Shown: positions 24,801 to 36,459 of the stretch, in pieces
Position numbering within the stretch: the first letter of the stretch is position 1
How the letters are laid out: every line of letters starts with the position of its first letter
Source of the DNA: Aphanomyces cochlioides
Lineage: Eukaryota; Oomycota; Saprolegniomycetes; Saprolegniales; Verrucalvaceae
Reading direction: 5' to 3'
Assembly (NCBI GenBank): GCA_019828595.1
Contig: JAHQRK010000016.1
Span: 1,736,001 to 1,800,000, forward strand
Length of the DNA: 64,000 nt
Program-made: the position numbers and the translations under genes
The notes under the pieces: generated by a model
Database searches by the model: none
Told to the model about the DNA's origin: nothing
What the model saw: only the letters and a program-made list of their open reading frames with translations

Positions 24801-26019
24801 GCAATCGTCGTGGCCACTTCGAGCTGCGTTGTGCAATGCAGTCGTACCTCGTTTCTACTACATAGTGAAATCATAGAAGGCAGACCATCTACCGACCCGA
24901 TTGCGCGATAAATTGATGTTAGCGCCTTTTCGAATGAGATATCTCAAGCATGCTTCTGAGCCATCTCTTGCCGCAATCATTAAAGCAGTATGGTCATGAA
25001 CCTAGAGGAGAATTTTAGGTGAGTGAGAGGCGTCGTCGTACGTCTTCTGCATCAATATTGGCTCCAAACATGATTAAAGCACGAGCTACTTCAATGTTCC
25101 CCACAGAACATGCGACCATAAGAGGTGTTGTTCCATTAGGCTATGACGAGTGAGGAAAGGTGAGCATGCTGATGTACCTTGTGCTCATCCAGCGAAATGC
25201 CACAGCTATGAAGAACTTCGATGCAGTCGACGTGGCCATTTTCCGCAGCATCGCAAAGTGCATTTGCCACGGGAATATCCTGATATTCCAAGATGTCAAG
25301 TTGCCAAATTAGTGTTTTGTTGTGCATACCTTCAGTGAGAGTTTGGCTTGCGCAGAAAGTAGCAAAGCTCGCAAAACAGCAGTTTCTCCAAGACGTGACG
25401 CAGTCGATATCCCGAAAGGAATGTCATCGTCCACTAAATGTTCCAGAGCTGCATGTCCTCGAAGGAATTCCAGGGTGACTTTTTGCGGTTTACTTTCAAG
25501 AAATTGATCTGCGTGAAATTTTGATAGCCGGACAATTGGGATATCGACGGTCTGTCTGCCCGACGAGTGAAATCCTTCAAAGAGCATTTTGGGTCCCAAA
25601 TACTCTTCTCGCTCTATGAAGATACATCCAGTAACTCCAGCTTTGAGTAATCGGCGAATAATATCTGGGAAATGCACTCTCCCCCCTCTTTCGACTATCG
25701 CAATGTTGCCGCCAAGCTCTGGTAAATTCCGGAGCTCAAAATCCACTTTCACAGGATTCGCAAACACGACCATGCCTTGCACCTAGGAAATCAAAGACGT
25801 CTAGTACGCTCCACTGATTCGTGTAATTTACCGTACCTGAGTATTCTTGTTGCTGTATTTGTAGCTCGAAGGTTCAGCAAAGTGGTGTGTTCCATTCCAC
25901 ACAACAAACGGCAATCCGTTATAATGATCCGGCGGACGCACTCTCTTGTCAATCGATTTTCCGCTCGAGCTTGACCGCTGGATGGATTGCTGATGTTGAT
26001 GCGAATGATCGTTTCCCAT
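21882..26019 (-). CDS. multidomain scaffold: PA-like, ankyrin repeats, SAPS (SIT4/PP6-regulatory)-like and PH domain
   Basis: One minus-strand gene; all joins work in phase through short introns. Start ATG 26019 (MGNDHSHQHQQS) has an in-frame TGA just upstream, and Gly2 with Ser6 fits an N-myristoylation signal. Residues about 40-180 look PA-domain-like (VVWNGTHHFAEP, NIAIVERGG, LLKAGVTGCIFIE). Exons at about 25270-24510 encode six ankyrin repeats (NGTTPLMVACSVGNIEVARA, HTALMIAARDG, TTALHNAARSGHDDC). The large exon at 24445-22972 resembles the helical SAPS domain (TLLDLIKLSDSEGVNIDVLK, HHEITDIIRFVLLD, GHMTTIANSIFTLI). The last exon gives a Cys pair and a PH domain (ITGFLYKKDKIHDH ... WGRQEQWIHALEDAIE), ending EQQIKKQ. 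A membrane-tethered PP6/Sit4 phosphatase adaptor is the inference. The combination is unusual. Confidence 0.7.
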
Positions 26020-26432
26020 GGCTCAAAGATGCGGGAGGACTCGCCCCGTCTAGATCGTTTGCCCTTGGAATATCCTTTGACAATGGCAACTTGACGCCAA
26101 GGCGGAAATGAGCCAATGAGAGACGTGTACGGTACGTTGAGATTCAGAAACGCATAGAAAACCCCAGATCTTATAGCGCCGTCCTGGCTGGCTGGAGGAA
26201 GCGGTGGTGGGTGGGTAAACCCCTCCTTCATCGTTGTATCAGTAGCTAAATCCTCTCTCGAAGTCCCATTATATCGGTCTCTGCACAGTAGTTTGGTGCA
26301 CGACACATTTGCCTGACTGTGTTTGGAGTGTGATAGGCTTGGGTTCAAGCTGCGCAGGACGACGGCTCTCGCTTCGTCGTGACTACCTGCTCAAGCGTCA
26401 TGCTTTCGATATGAGCTTGGATACATGTACAA
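26020..26432. other. intergenic, promoter side of the scaffold gene
   Basis: About 410 bp. A long minus-strand frame runs through it into the first exon of the scaffold gene but in a different phase, and it does not join usefully. No RNA gene or repeat was seen. Confidence 0.35.
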
Positions 26433-26845
26433 CTATGCCGATCGAGTGGTTGTTCTTTGCATGGGTTTGTGCGCCTTTTGTTTGTGGATCTACTGATGTG
26501 CAAGCGATTGTGTACGCCTCTCGATGAATTGTGTCAATCGAGAAGATGTGTGAGTGAAAGTTCCATTTGAGAGAGTGGCATGGACGATTGATGTCATCTG
26601 CATCTAAAGGCTGTGAGCGGTACAGCTATAACACGTCATGCTTCCTCTCATTTCCTCAAGAAAAGGTTATTGCACTGCCAATAGAGGTCTATTCATGCTC
26701 TCTTCCGACACGCTTCCTCACGGGCATGCTAGAAGCCACCACTGTCAACAATCCATTGACAAGTGACTTCAACTTCGTGGATGGCACTCCCGAATTTCAC
26801 TCTAGTTTCATCCTTGACATGTATGAGGCTTTCCGTGCCCAGTAA
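26433..26845 (+). CDS. possible small secreted protein
   Basis: Unrecognised. ATG 26433 opens MPIEWLFFAWVCAPFVCGST, which looks like a signal peptide with an AxA/CG-type cleavage zone. The frame stops at about 26526. A second stretch with coding character (26660-26845, VNNPLTSDFNFVDGTPEF, ending YEAFRAQ) could be its last exon, but I could not prove the splice. The stop lies only 12 bp before the TA at the Tc1 insertion. Small secreted proteins are common in oomycetes. Confidence 0.25.
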
Positions 26846-26859
26846 GGAGCCAGGAGCTA

Positions 26860-28391
26860 CAGTCCGCGACATGGCTATACGATCACCCCTTTTGCGAGCC
26901 ATTTTTGGTCTCCTCGCCATATTAAATGCTGCTAGATAAGGTGAACAGTGATAGTTTAACATGAGAGCTCGAATGCAATGCATGTAAGTGACATTTGTGT
27001 GTTAGAAGCTAACCAAACTACATATTACTTCAATGACCCACGACATGGCTATACGATCATGACATGAACTGAGTTAATAGTCAATACTACGGCCTTTCAA
27101 TGCTACAATTTCGATGCAACGCTTATTCATTGAGGCAAGGAGTTTGTCGAGAGAGCTTTGGCTGACCTGGTTCCACGCATTTTGAATTGCAATCTTCAAA
27201 TCGGACCGACTACTGTAGGTGCGGCCATTCTTGTAAACTGTGCGCACCATTTGGCCCCACACATTCTCCATAGGATTCAAATCAGGAGAACGTGCAGGCC
27301 ATGGCAACAAACGAATATTGTTGGCGGCCATCCAATCTTTAGTCGCCTTGGAGGAATGGATTGGCGCATTGTCTTGCTGGAGGACCCAAGAGTCACCCCC
27401 AATTCGAGCCGCAGAGGGGAGGAGAAAATTCTCCAAAGTCGAACATTACTTCGTGGAGTCTTGTTTTCCCTCTAAAAATGCAAGAGGAGTTTTCCCCCTA
27501 CCAGCAAAGCCACCCCAAACCATGACAGACCCACCACCACTCTGTTGTTTGCTGAAATACTGGGGCTCCTTCGGGAGATCCCGCCAGTAGTACTGAAGAC
27601 CGTCTGGGCCGTCAAGTTTAAACTTCTTTTTATCAGAGAAGATAATCTGACGCCACAGACATTCCTCAGTAATACGGAGGGTCGCCCATTCAACTCGGTT
27701 TCGACAGTGCTGTGCTGTCATCCAGGGACCAGACTTTCACTTCTCCTAGTTGAGACGGTCACTTGATCGGAGGATTCTCTGGACTTGTCTTTTGCCTATT
27801 GGCAACTTGTTTTCGGCTTGGAGCTGTGCAGCTGTCGATTTGCCTTTGCAGGCGTCTCGAATGAGAGCGCGGACTGCCGTGGGGTTCACCATTGGCGTCG
27901 ATCCTGTCCGTTTTACTGAGCCATACCTGTCGGGAGAAGTTAGGAAGGCTGAGATACAGCTTTGTGAACGTTCAAGCTGCTTTGCAATCCACCGTTGAGA
28001 CTTTGGCGACATTCCAGGCCTTTATTTGAGCCTGCTCCTTCTCGGTCAGTTTCTTTCCTCTAGGCTTCTACATGTTTAACAAAGTGAGCGTCAAGTCACG
28101 TAAATTGATTAACGCGTTACTTATGACTTCGATCTTGACGAATGACGCTTGCATTGCGTCAGGGGACTGCGTTATTCGTCTTGATCGTATAGCCATGTCG
28201 CGCGTTGACATACCTGTGCTCACTTGAAGGCAAATATCTCAGTGTCAACACCATCAATTTTATCCCTGGTGGCACCATAATATTGGCAAATCAAAATACT
28301 TCATTATGCATTTGGCTATGATGCCCAGAAGTGATTGGTTAAAATTGAACAGCCTCAAGACGGGGTGATCGTATAGCCATGTCGCGGGATG
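26860..28391 (-). mobile_element. Tc1-like DNA transposon A, decayed, with IR/DR ends
   Basis: Bounded by TA dinucleotides (26858-26859 and 28392-28393). Both ends carry GACATGGCTATACGATCA near the tip, and a second copy in the same orientation about 178-180 bp further in (near 27047 on the left, 28188 on the right). This is the double-direct-repeat (IR/DR) end structure known from Sleeping-Beauty-type Tc1 elements. Total length 1,532 bp. The transposase between is broken. The outer TIRs match each other over roughly 26 bp after the first few bases. Confidence 0.85.
27074..28070 (-). pseudogene. Tc1-like DD34E transposase A, broken
   Basis: Minus-strand remnants in order: KPRGKKLTEKEQAQIKAW (about 28070), then after a frameshift WIAKQLERSQSCISAFL (helix-turn-helix, 27990) to QRILRSSDRLN, an in-frame TAG and TGA, then WRQIIFSDKKKFKLDGPDG (first Asp), an in-frame TAA near 27442, then VLQQDNAPIHSSKA (second Asp) and SPDLNPMENVW (Glu), with 34 residues between the last two. 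It ends ALKGRSIDY at 27074. At least one frameshift and three in-frame stops mean the copy cannot make a working enzyme. Confidence 0.85.
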
Positions 28392-28766
28392 TACAAACTT
28401 AATAGGTTTGGCATGTGCATCACATGATTCAAATGGTTGGTTGGGCTCATGATGTCGCTCTGGATCGGTTTACGCGTCGTTTCGATCCGAAACCGATTGT
28501 AGCACACTGGAGCGGTTCAAACTGGTTCGTCCTCCAGGTGATAGAGAGCCGTTTCCACAATAAAGGCGTCAACATTGTTGTGGAAATGCTCGCATCCCCC
28601 TGGATAGCCCCTCGCAACGTGAGGAAAGCACAAGGGGATACAACAACACATATACGAGATGGATTCTTTTTCCCATGTCGTACGAAAAAGAGAAGCTCAA
28701 GACGGCATAGAGCGCGACTTACTACTATTAATAGTATTGTGTTGGTTGTGTGCACGACTGTGTACA
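28392..28766. other. spacer between two Tc1-like elements
   Basis: About 375 bp of single-copy-looking sequence separates the two transposons. A + frame (MVGWAHDVALDRFTRRFD) crosses it and runs into the second element's end, so it is probably not a gene. No other feature seen. Confidence 0.4.
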
Positions 28767-30297
28767 GTTTGAAAAGAAATCATAGACGCAACATGTCTAT
28801 CGTTAACATCGTGATACGATCGCACGTTTCTCGATGCCGCAACGACATACAGATATGTGAGACCATCATATCTACCAACTCTGAAGTCTTTATCTCATCG
28901 AGATCTTGTGTTGGGGAATAATATGAGTTGCTAAGATACTGTGCTGAAAAGAAATTATAGACGCAAGCATGTATTATCATCTACTTATCAATGCAATTGC
29001 CACGGCGTAGAATAACTTGAGCCATTCTTGTTGGCATGCCTTCGACAAGATCTTGTAGATACTCTTGACTTATTTCACTCCAAGATTTCATGATTTGGGC
29101 TTTCAAATCAGCCTTGGTTTCAAATTGTCGCCCATTCGCATAGACTTTCCTCGTTAGAACCCCCCAAACATTTTCAATGGGGTTCAAATCGGGGCTCTTA
29201 GCGGGCCAAGGCATAGTTGGCCATGGCAGATCACTCAGAAAATCCATTGTCGATCGCGATCGATGGATCGAAGCGTTGTCTTGTTGAAAAATGGCGCCAC
29301 GATTTTGCGCCAAATCTTCAAGTTCGTTCATTGCAGGTACCAGATAGGTCCGCAATGTCTCCTGGTACTTAATAGAGTCTTGTCTTCCTTCGAGGAAAGC
29401 AAGATCTGTCTTGTTGTAGTGGATAATGGCAGCCAAGAGAAATACCGATCCACCGCCAGAAACCCTCTTGGAGAACGTTTCGACCTCATGGCGAATATCA
29501 TGCCAGTAGTACTGGCAGCCGTCAGGTCCATCCAGATTGAACTTCTTTTCATCGGTGAACATTGTCATCTTCATTTGGCCATGGCGATTGAGATATTTGG
29601 AGGCGAATTCAACACGCGCTTTCTTGTGCTCGGTCGACAGACGTGGGTTTGAGCGGCGTTTGATGTACTTTGCGAATTTAGACATTTTGAGAACATTAAG
29701 AATAGTAGTTACTTTACCATTAAGTGCAGCAGAGATCTGTGCAGATGACTTTCCCTTGCGTGTAGCTTGTCGGAATACCCAACGTATCTCCCGGCGAGTG
29801 AGCTTCACGCGTCTTCCGGCCTTCTTTTTCGGTGTTTTTCGATTTAAATTGCAACAAAAGTTCGAACGAGCTTCTCACTGCGCCCAATGGCTCTTCCAAT
29901 CCAACGGAGAGACTTTTTTCGTGAAGATAAGCCATAATTTGTCCCTTTTCAACATCAGTGATGTTTTTGCCGTGTGGCATGTTGATGTATGAAGCGCAGG
30001 GCGCACTCAGTGCAGCCTCTATGCAGGGAAATGAGCGTAATCAATATGATTACTGTAGAAGCTTCCTATTGGCTTAAATTGTACATGGACTAAAATTGCG
30101 TCTATAATTTCTTTTCAGCACCATATCTCAAAAAGTAAAACAACTTCTCAACACAGCATCTCTTGACCGCAAGGCCTTGAGAGTTGATGCATAGGATAGT
30201 TTCACATGTCGTTATGTGCTAACGGCACCGCGGAACACGTCCTGTTGTCACGATGTCAAAGAAAAACTTGGTGCGTCTATGATTTCTTTTCAAACTG
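28767..30297 (-). mobile_element. Tc1-like DNA transposon B with IR/DR ends
   Basis: Flanked by TA (28765-28766 and 30298-30299). The outer repeat GAAAAGAAATCATAGACGC lies at both tips in inverted orientation, and an inner near-copy (GAAAAGAAATTATAGACGC) lies about 175-180 bp inside each end (near 28948 and 30115). Length 1,531 bp, almost the same as element A, but TIRs and transposase sequence differ, so it is another family with the same IR/DR plan. Confidence 0.85.
28981..29980 (-). pseudogene. Tc1-like DD34E transposase B, catalytic domain open, N-terminus frameshifted
   Basis: Starts MPHGKNITDVEKGQIMAYL at 29980. The helix-turn-helix region then needs several frame changes between about 29905 and 29810 (RWIGRAIGRSEKLVRTF lies in another frame). 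From about 29808 one frame is open to 28981: LTRREIRWVFRQAT (second HTH), MTMFTDEKKFNLDGPDG (Asp), IFQQDNASIHRSRS (Asp), SPDLNPIENVWG (Glu), 34 residues apart. It ends RRGNCIDK. The DDE domain has no stop, so decay is more recent than in element A. Confidence 0.85.
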
Positions 30298-31044
30298 TAT
30301 TTGGATTGTAGCAGGTTAAAGTTCGACTGTGGGATTGAACTGACTGGCTGCTCTTCCAAGAGTACGTACGCACCAGCACAACAACGAACCAGACAAATCG
30401 TTCAAAACCAAGCTTGGGACCTTCAAATCTTTACTCAAACGAGGTCTCAATGCTGCTTTTCTTGATCTCGACTGAAGGTTTTTCCTTTCGAGTCCAAGTG
30501 GAGCCCACATTGACCAAGGGTGTAAGGTGCTGGTTCTTGTGCGCATCTAACGTAGTCTCTTCTTTATTCTGTAAACTGCACCCACAAGCTCACATTTTCA
30601 AGTCATGAGGTATAGACACGAGTTGACACGACTGGTGATCGATGCCCCTGCGATAGCAATCAAGTAACCCCGTGTTCTAAGCCGCAGCGAAACGCTTTAG
30701 GAACGACCAGTTCTTTGCGCGCCATGTTTCATGGAGCCCATGAACCCGTCGGACAACGCGGAGGTTGGTGGTTAGAACGTTTGGACCAAGCAAATCGCAT
30801 TTAATCGAGAAATCGGTGCTATTCTTCGAGTTGACAGGAAAAAATAAAAAATAACGCGACAGAACCGGCATATTTTTAAAGCAGCGGAGTTTGTAATAGG
30901 TGGAACGTGGGTATGTAACCCTTTGAAGTACGGAATCGAACGTGTGAAAGCGAACTTGGCTGAGACCCACAACACCGCACAGTGCCGCTGTCGGGCAATC
31001 CAGGCGCAGTTTGTTTTCTACGAAACAAGAAAGGCGTGACGCGG
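30298..31044. other. intergenic, promoter side of P4-ATPase
   Basis: About 750 bp between the Tc1 element and the flippase gene. Weak overlapping frames on both strands show no family motif. I see no repeat or RNA gene. Confidence 0.35.
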
Positions 31045-34000
31045 ATGGACGTGGAAGGCGGGAAGAGCCAATCTATAGGCTATCAAAGCGTCCAAACACC
31101 TCCTCCTCACGATGGTGAAGAGTTTCGGGTAGAACGTTTGTCCGAGCAGATCGAGCTGGATGAGCGGCCCTCTGCAAATGAAGATATCGCATTGAGGTAT
31201 CGAGATGAAGCGTACGTGATGGGTATTGAGGATGTGCTTGATTCGATGCTTGTAGAATTCATGTCGATGAAGTCGAAGCGGAACCAGTGACGATGGAAAT
31301 TCGAGCATTCCAAGTGATTGAGGGGGTCTTTTGCTTCTTGAAGCACACAACATTATACGAAGCCAGGAAGTACCTCAAGTTTATCATTATTTGGCAAGGT
31401 ATCTTTTGTTCAATTCGCTTCTTGCCAATCCTGCTTGGTTACTCCTTTCGATCCACAGTACCAGTGTTCATCTTGGTAAGAGAGGCACCCGATGACCATT
31501 CTAATGTTTGGTAGTACTTGACCCTTATCTTTGGATGGCATGGGGCAAACCACTTGGTACCGCGCTCACTCCTTTTCTACAAGATGGGAATGCAGCTGAG
31601 TTTGGTTGTGGATGTACTTTGGTATGCCGTCGGATGGAATGGTTCCCCACATGAGCAGGATGATAAAAAAAACCTCAATATTTCGCGAGCTACAGCATAT
31701 TGGATTCAGCTAGTTATCTCGTCCATTTTGTTCATGTGGAACATATTAGGTCTGTTGTATGGTTGGAAGCTTAGACGCATCGTTAAGTCTGTCGCGAACC
31801 AACGAGAATGCGAGCGTGCTGCTCTCGTTACCGAACCTCGAAGTGCGAAGATTGATATAAATGGTTATTATCTGCTATCTGTATAAAGGCTCATGTTCTC
31901 TTTTGTAGAACCAAAACCAAAACGTGTAGTGACACTGAAGGATCCCGACGGGACATTTATTTCTAATACCATTCAAACGAGCAAGTACACCCCATGGAAC
32001 TTCTTCTATGTTTTCTTCAAGATGCAGTTCAGCCGCTTGGCCAACGTGTATACCTGCATCGTTGTTGGGCTTTGCTTCTTTGATTTTTCCCCTGTCGGTC
32101 CTGCTGCCAGTTTGATTCCGCTTCTCATTGTCTTCACTACGGCTGCCATTAAGGATGTTTCAGAAGATCTTCGTCGACACAAATCTGACTACAAGGTGAA
32201 TTCCAAACCTATCCAGATTCTCCGAAATGGGGCACCTCAAGACTGCATGTGGAAAGATGTTTTGGTTGGAGATTTGCTTGTGATGAAGGAGGGCGACGAA
32301 GTTCCAGCAGACTGTCTTGTTTTGGCAACTAGCAACAAAAATGGCATGTGCTATGTTCAAACGGCGAATTTGGATGGAGAAACAAATATGAAGATTCGTC
32401 AAGCACTGACGACGCAAAAATTTAATTCGATTGGGGAGCTGGACAACGTGAAAGTGTCTGTTACTTGCGACGCTCCAAACAAAAACATGTTCGAATGGAG
32501 TGGCTATGTTGACTTGAATGATGAAAACCTCCCGGCATCAATCGACAATTTGTTGCTCCGAGGATGTGATCTCTGTAGCTCCGAGTGGACAGTTGCAATG
32601 GTTTTATATACCGGGCCCGAGACCAAAATTGCATTAAATGCATCCGATGGAGAGAAAAAAAACAAGCGAAGCCTCGTGGAAAGATCATTGGACAGTTTCT
32701 TCGTTATTGTATTGGTTGTTCTCTTCACGATCTCTCTGTACTGCTCTTTGGGAAGTCAACATTGGAGTACTACGAATGATTTCTATTTGGATCCTGAATA
32801 TCTCTATGGTGATGGCGATTCAACTTCTGACTATATATTCCTCAGTTATGTGATTCTATTCAACAACTTGATCCCATTGTCAATGTATGTCACTATGGAA
32901 GGAATTCGTTTCGTTCATGCTCGATACATGGAAAATGATTTGGCAATGTACGACGAAAAAACTGATACACCTTGCGAGGCGCGGAACAGTAATATCAACG
33001 AAGATTTGGGTCAAATCCAGTATATATTTTCAGACAAGACTGGTACTCTGACCCGAAATGAAATGGTGTTTGCTAAGTGCACTGTTGCCGGACTGAAGTA
33101 CAATGACATGGATTTGGACAAGGTATGCGACTCGCACTCATTTCATATTGTATTAAATACGTTCTAGACCTCTAGACCTGGTACTCGGTTTAACGATTCT
33201 CGATTGTTGCATCGCCTAAATAACCAGCATGGTTCGGCGAACGATATTCATGAGTTTTTGACTTTGCTCATGATTTGTAACACTGCAATGCCCCAAATGG
33301 ATGACGGCGATGTTCGCTACCAGGCATCTTCTCCTGATGAGCAAGCTTTGTGCTTGGCCGCGTATGACCTTACATACTGTTTAAAGAATCGTAGCGGGTC
33401 CAAATGTGAAGTCTCTATCCAAGGCACCCCAGCTGTGTTTGAAATTTTGCACGTTCTTGAATTCAACAGTGACCGAAAGCGTATGTCAGTGATTTGTCGC
33501 AATGAGCAAGGCGTAGTCAAGATTTATTGCAAGGGGGCTGACGATGTTATTTTTGACCGTTTGGACCCTGGACAACCCCAAGGTGTTCTTCACGTTACAA
33601 AGGGCCACTTGCAAGATTACGCTTCACAAGGTCTTCGAACCTTGACAACAGCTATGCGAACATTGAAGCATGAGGAATACGCTGAGTGGAAGACTATTTA
33701 TGAGGAAGCTGAAGCCTCCATGGACAAGGCGAAGTTGGCTGCTGCTGCTGAGTTAATCGAACGAGGTTTCAAACTGTTGGGAGCCACTGCCATCGAAGAT
33801 CTTCTTCAGGAAGGTGTTGGAGAATGCATCACGTCCTTGCGAAAGGCCGGTATTAACTTTTGGGTTCTGACTGGTGACAAAAAGGAAACTGCAATAAGCG
33901 TTGGCATGTCATCTGACGTGATTGATGATTCAATGGATGTTATTGTACTGGACAGCCAAAACAAAGAACACCTTACCGACACATTGGAAGACTTGTACAA

Positions 34001-35564
34001 ACACATGGTGGACGACAAGTGGGGTACAAGCAAGGACGACTCTATCTCATTTGTTATTTTTCAAACTCTCAAGCGTTTGTGGGTTATCGGCTTCAATCAA
34101 TTGTTGTCTGTGCTTTCAGGAAAATACAGAATGAATCCTCGAAAGCGTCATCGCAAGCGTCGCCGCAATAGTGAAGCAAATTTGAATATGGAAGTGTTTC
34201 CGCGGCGCGAAGTGCTGAGTTCCACGAGCAGTGTTTCAACCAATAACGCTGCTGATCCATTCGCTAAGGAATTTGAGCAGGTTCGAGCTCAATCTGCCAC
34301 TCATGACAGCGAAGACGAATCAATTGATTACGCCATGGTCATCGACGGGAAGACCCTTGGACTTGTTCTTGATGACGACATCAAATACCTTTTCCTTGCC
34401 GTTGCTCAACAGTGCAAATCTGTCATCTGCTGTCGATGCTCTCCATCACAGAAGGCTGCTGTAGTGCGATTAGTTACCGAGCCAACCTTGCTTTGGACTC
34501 CAGGAAATGTCAGTCTTGCAATTGGAGACGGTGCAAACGACGTACCAATGATCCAAGCAGCAAGTGTTGGGGTGGGTATCAGTGGCAAAGAAGGTCGCCA
34601 AGCAGTGTTGTCCAGTGACTATTCCTTTGCCCAGTTCAGATTCTTGAAGCGGTTGGTTTTAGTACACGGCAACTATTGCTACAAGCGTGTATCAAAGCTG
34701 CTCTTGTTTTCCTTTATGAAGAACGTTGCACTTTCGTTCACAGGATTTTTCTTTGCACCCCAAACCCAATACAGTGGCCTTCTCATGTATTTCAGCATCC
34801 TTTTCACTCTCTACAATGCTTTGTTTTCGACAATCCCGATTGTTATCCTCGCTATGTACAACCAAGACGTGAGTCCGTCAGCCTTGATGCAATATCCAAC
34901 TTTGTATCACAATGGCTTGGATAATCGTTCGTTTAACTTGTCCAGTTTCTTGGGTTGGTGTGGCCTTGGTATGTGGCACGCCTATGTCGTTTTCATCACG
35001 CCGTTTACTTGTGATGGTTACTATCGAAATTTCTTCTCCAAAGCGACGGACCAAGCATACGTGTATCACCCAGAGCCTCTGGGTTTGTGGGCAGATGGTG
35101 TAGCATCATACACATATCTTATTGTCGCCTCGACTTTCCAGATATCATTGTTGACAAGCAACTGGACGATGCCAAATGTAGTTGGTGTATACGGAACCCT
35201 TATTTTCTACTTCGTCTTCATCTGGTTCTTTTGCTCGGCCTTCAGTATTTTCAAAGCTGATTTCTTGGATTCGTATGATGCCTCGAATGTTTTTCAACAC
35301 TTGGTTTGCCAACCCTGGTTTTGGTTTGGCATGTTGGCGTCTGGAGTCGGCGCAGTCATGCCCAACTTTATTCTCCGAGCCGGACGAGTTTTATTTTACC
35401 CCGAACCATCACATTTGATGCGTGAATGGAACAAAATGCCAACTGATAGTAGTCACGAAGAAGCACCACGTGATAGCCCTCGAGTTGTACGAAACCAAAC
35501 CGGTTTCGCTTTTTCGGAAGGAGCACCCATTGAAACTAGAGCTGTATTGCAGACCTCATCATAG
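31045..35564 (+). CDS. P4-type ATPase (phospholipid flippase) with extra N-terminal membrane region
   Basis: Start chosen at ATG 31045 (MDVEGGKSQSIGYQS). The first about 60 residues are hydrophilic. A stretch with about four hydrophobic segments follows (YLKFIIIWQGIFCSIRFLPI, VFILYLTLIFGWHG, SLVVDVLWYAVGW, WIQLVISSILFMWNILGLLY). After a 45-nt intron near 31870 the P4-ATPase proper begins (LKDPDGTFISNTIQTSKYT). Motifs: GDEVPADCLVL, NLDGETNMK (actuator), FSDKTGTLTRNEM with the phosphorylated Asp, ASSPDEQALCLAAYD and FNSDRKRMSVI (nucleotide binding), GDGANDVPMIQAASVGVGI, then ten-helix membrane part to about 35390. A Lys/Arg-rich insert (RKRHRKRRR, about 34140) sits in the P/N region. Ends SSEGAPIET-type tail at TAG 35562. 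It moves aminophospholipids to the cytosolic leaflet; the usual CDC50 partner is not in this window. Confidence 0.9.
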
Positions 35565-36459
35565 GTTGACAATTAAATATCTTATATATTTGGAAGTTAA
35601 AACACCTCGATCGTTTTCTTCACAGCAACCCGTCTCAATTGTTTGAATGTATTTAGCCAAAATGTTTACATTGTGGAATTCAACAAAATACTCCACTTTT
35701 AGTGTGCGTTTTGTCGCAGTGTTTTCAGTGTTTCGGGTGAAATATAAATGAAATCAGGCGTTCACTGAAATAGAAACAAGTTGCGGGTTTGGTTGGGTGA
35801 AACGTGTCTGGGAGAAAATATTATGGGGATTCAAATCAGCAAAATCGGCTGCTTATCCATTTCGACCGCACTTTTGAGTTTTGCTTTTTTGTCGGCCGAA
35901 AATTTAGAGTTCCTCCAGAGGTATTTTTGCTTTTCGAAGAGATCGAAAACAAAAAGGAAAGGCAAATTCTCTAATTCGCTGGCAAAACGTGTTATCGAAA
36001 AAAAGTCCAGAGGTATTTTTGTTTTTCAGGTTGGGCCACACCAGCAGCAAGCTCGATTGTCACAAATCTTTCGTTCAGTAACAATCGAGATAATAGCAAC
36101 GGTCTTCTCTTAACGAAGCAACTGACTAGATACGTCCTCTGATCCTCCATCGAGCATGCTGTGGCGGCTTGAGTGAACGACAGAATAGGTGAATTGAAGA
36201 TTGGGACTTAGTGATCTGTTGACAAGCAATGATGTTTTATTTGGATAAGCTGCTTTGCAATCTTTCAGAGTAGCCGCAATTCGTTTAGTACACGACGATT
36301 GAAGATATGTGCTAGGTGTCATGGATAATTGAATGAAAATTTGTTCATAACATGTCTGATCAGTTAAGATTGACATGAAAGGGTACGTATATATTGCATT
36401 TTAAACGAATAACGCAGGCGTACAGGAACTCTGTAATGAATGGGGAGGGAGGATGCAAA
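35565..36459. other. 3'-3' intergenic region between flippase and OSCA genes
   Basis: About 895 bp, AT-rich, no gene. A short direct repeat (CCAGAGGTATTTTTG-like, near 35925 and 36008) is the only structure noted. It should carry both polyadenylation regions. Confidence 0.4.

Noticed and set aside
25791..26348. 185-codon minus frame upstream of the scaffold gene
   Set aside because: It cannot splice in phase to the PA-like exon, while the overlapping frame from ATG 26019 does.
26860..28391. One Tc1 element nested in another similar one, from the four end repeats
   Set aside because: The outer and inner repeats are spaced equally on both sides and the sequences between them are not related, which fits IR/DR ends better.
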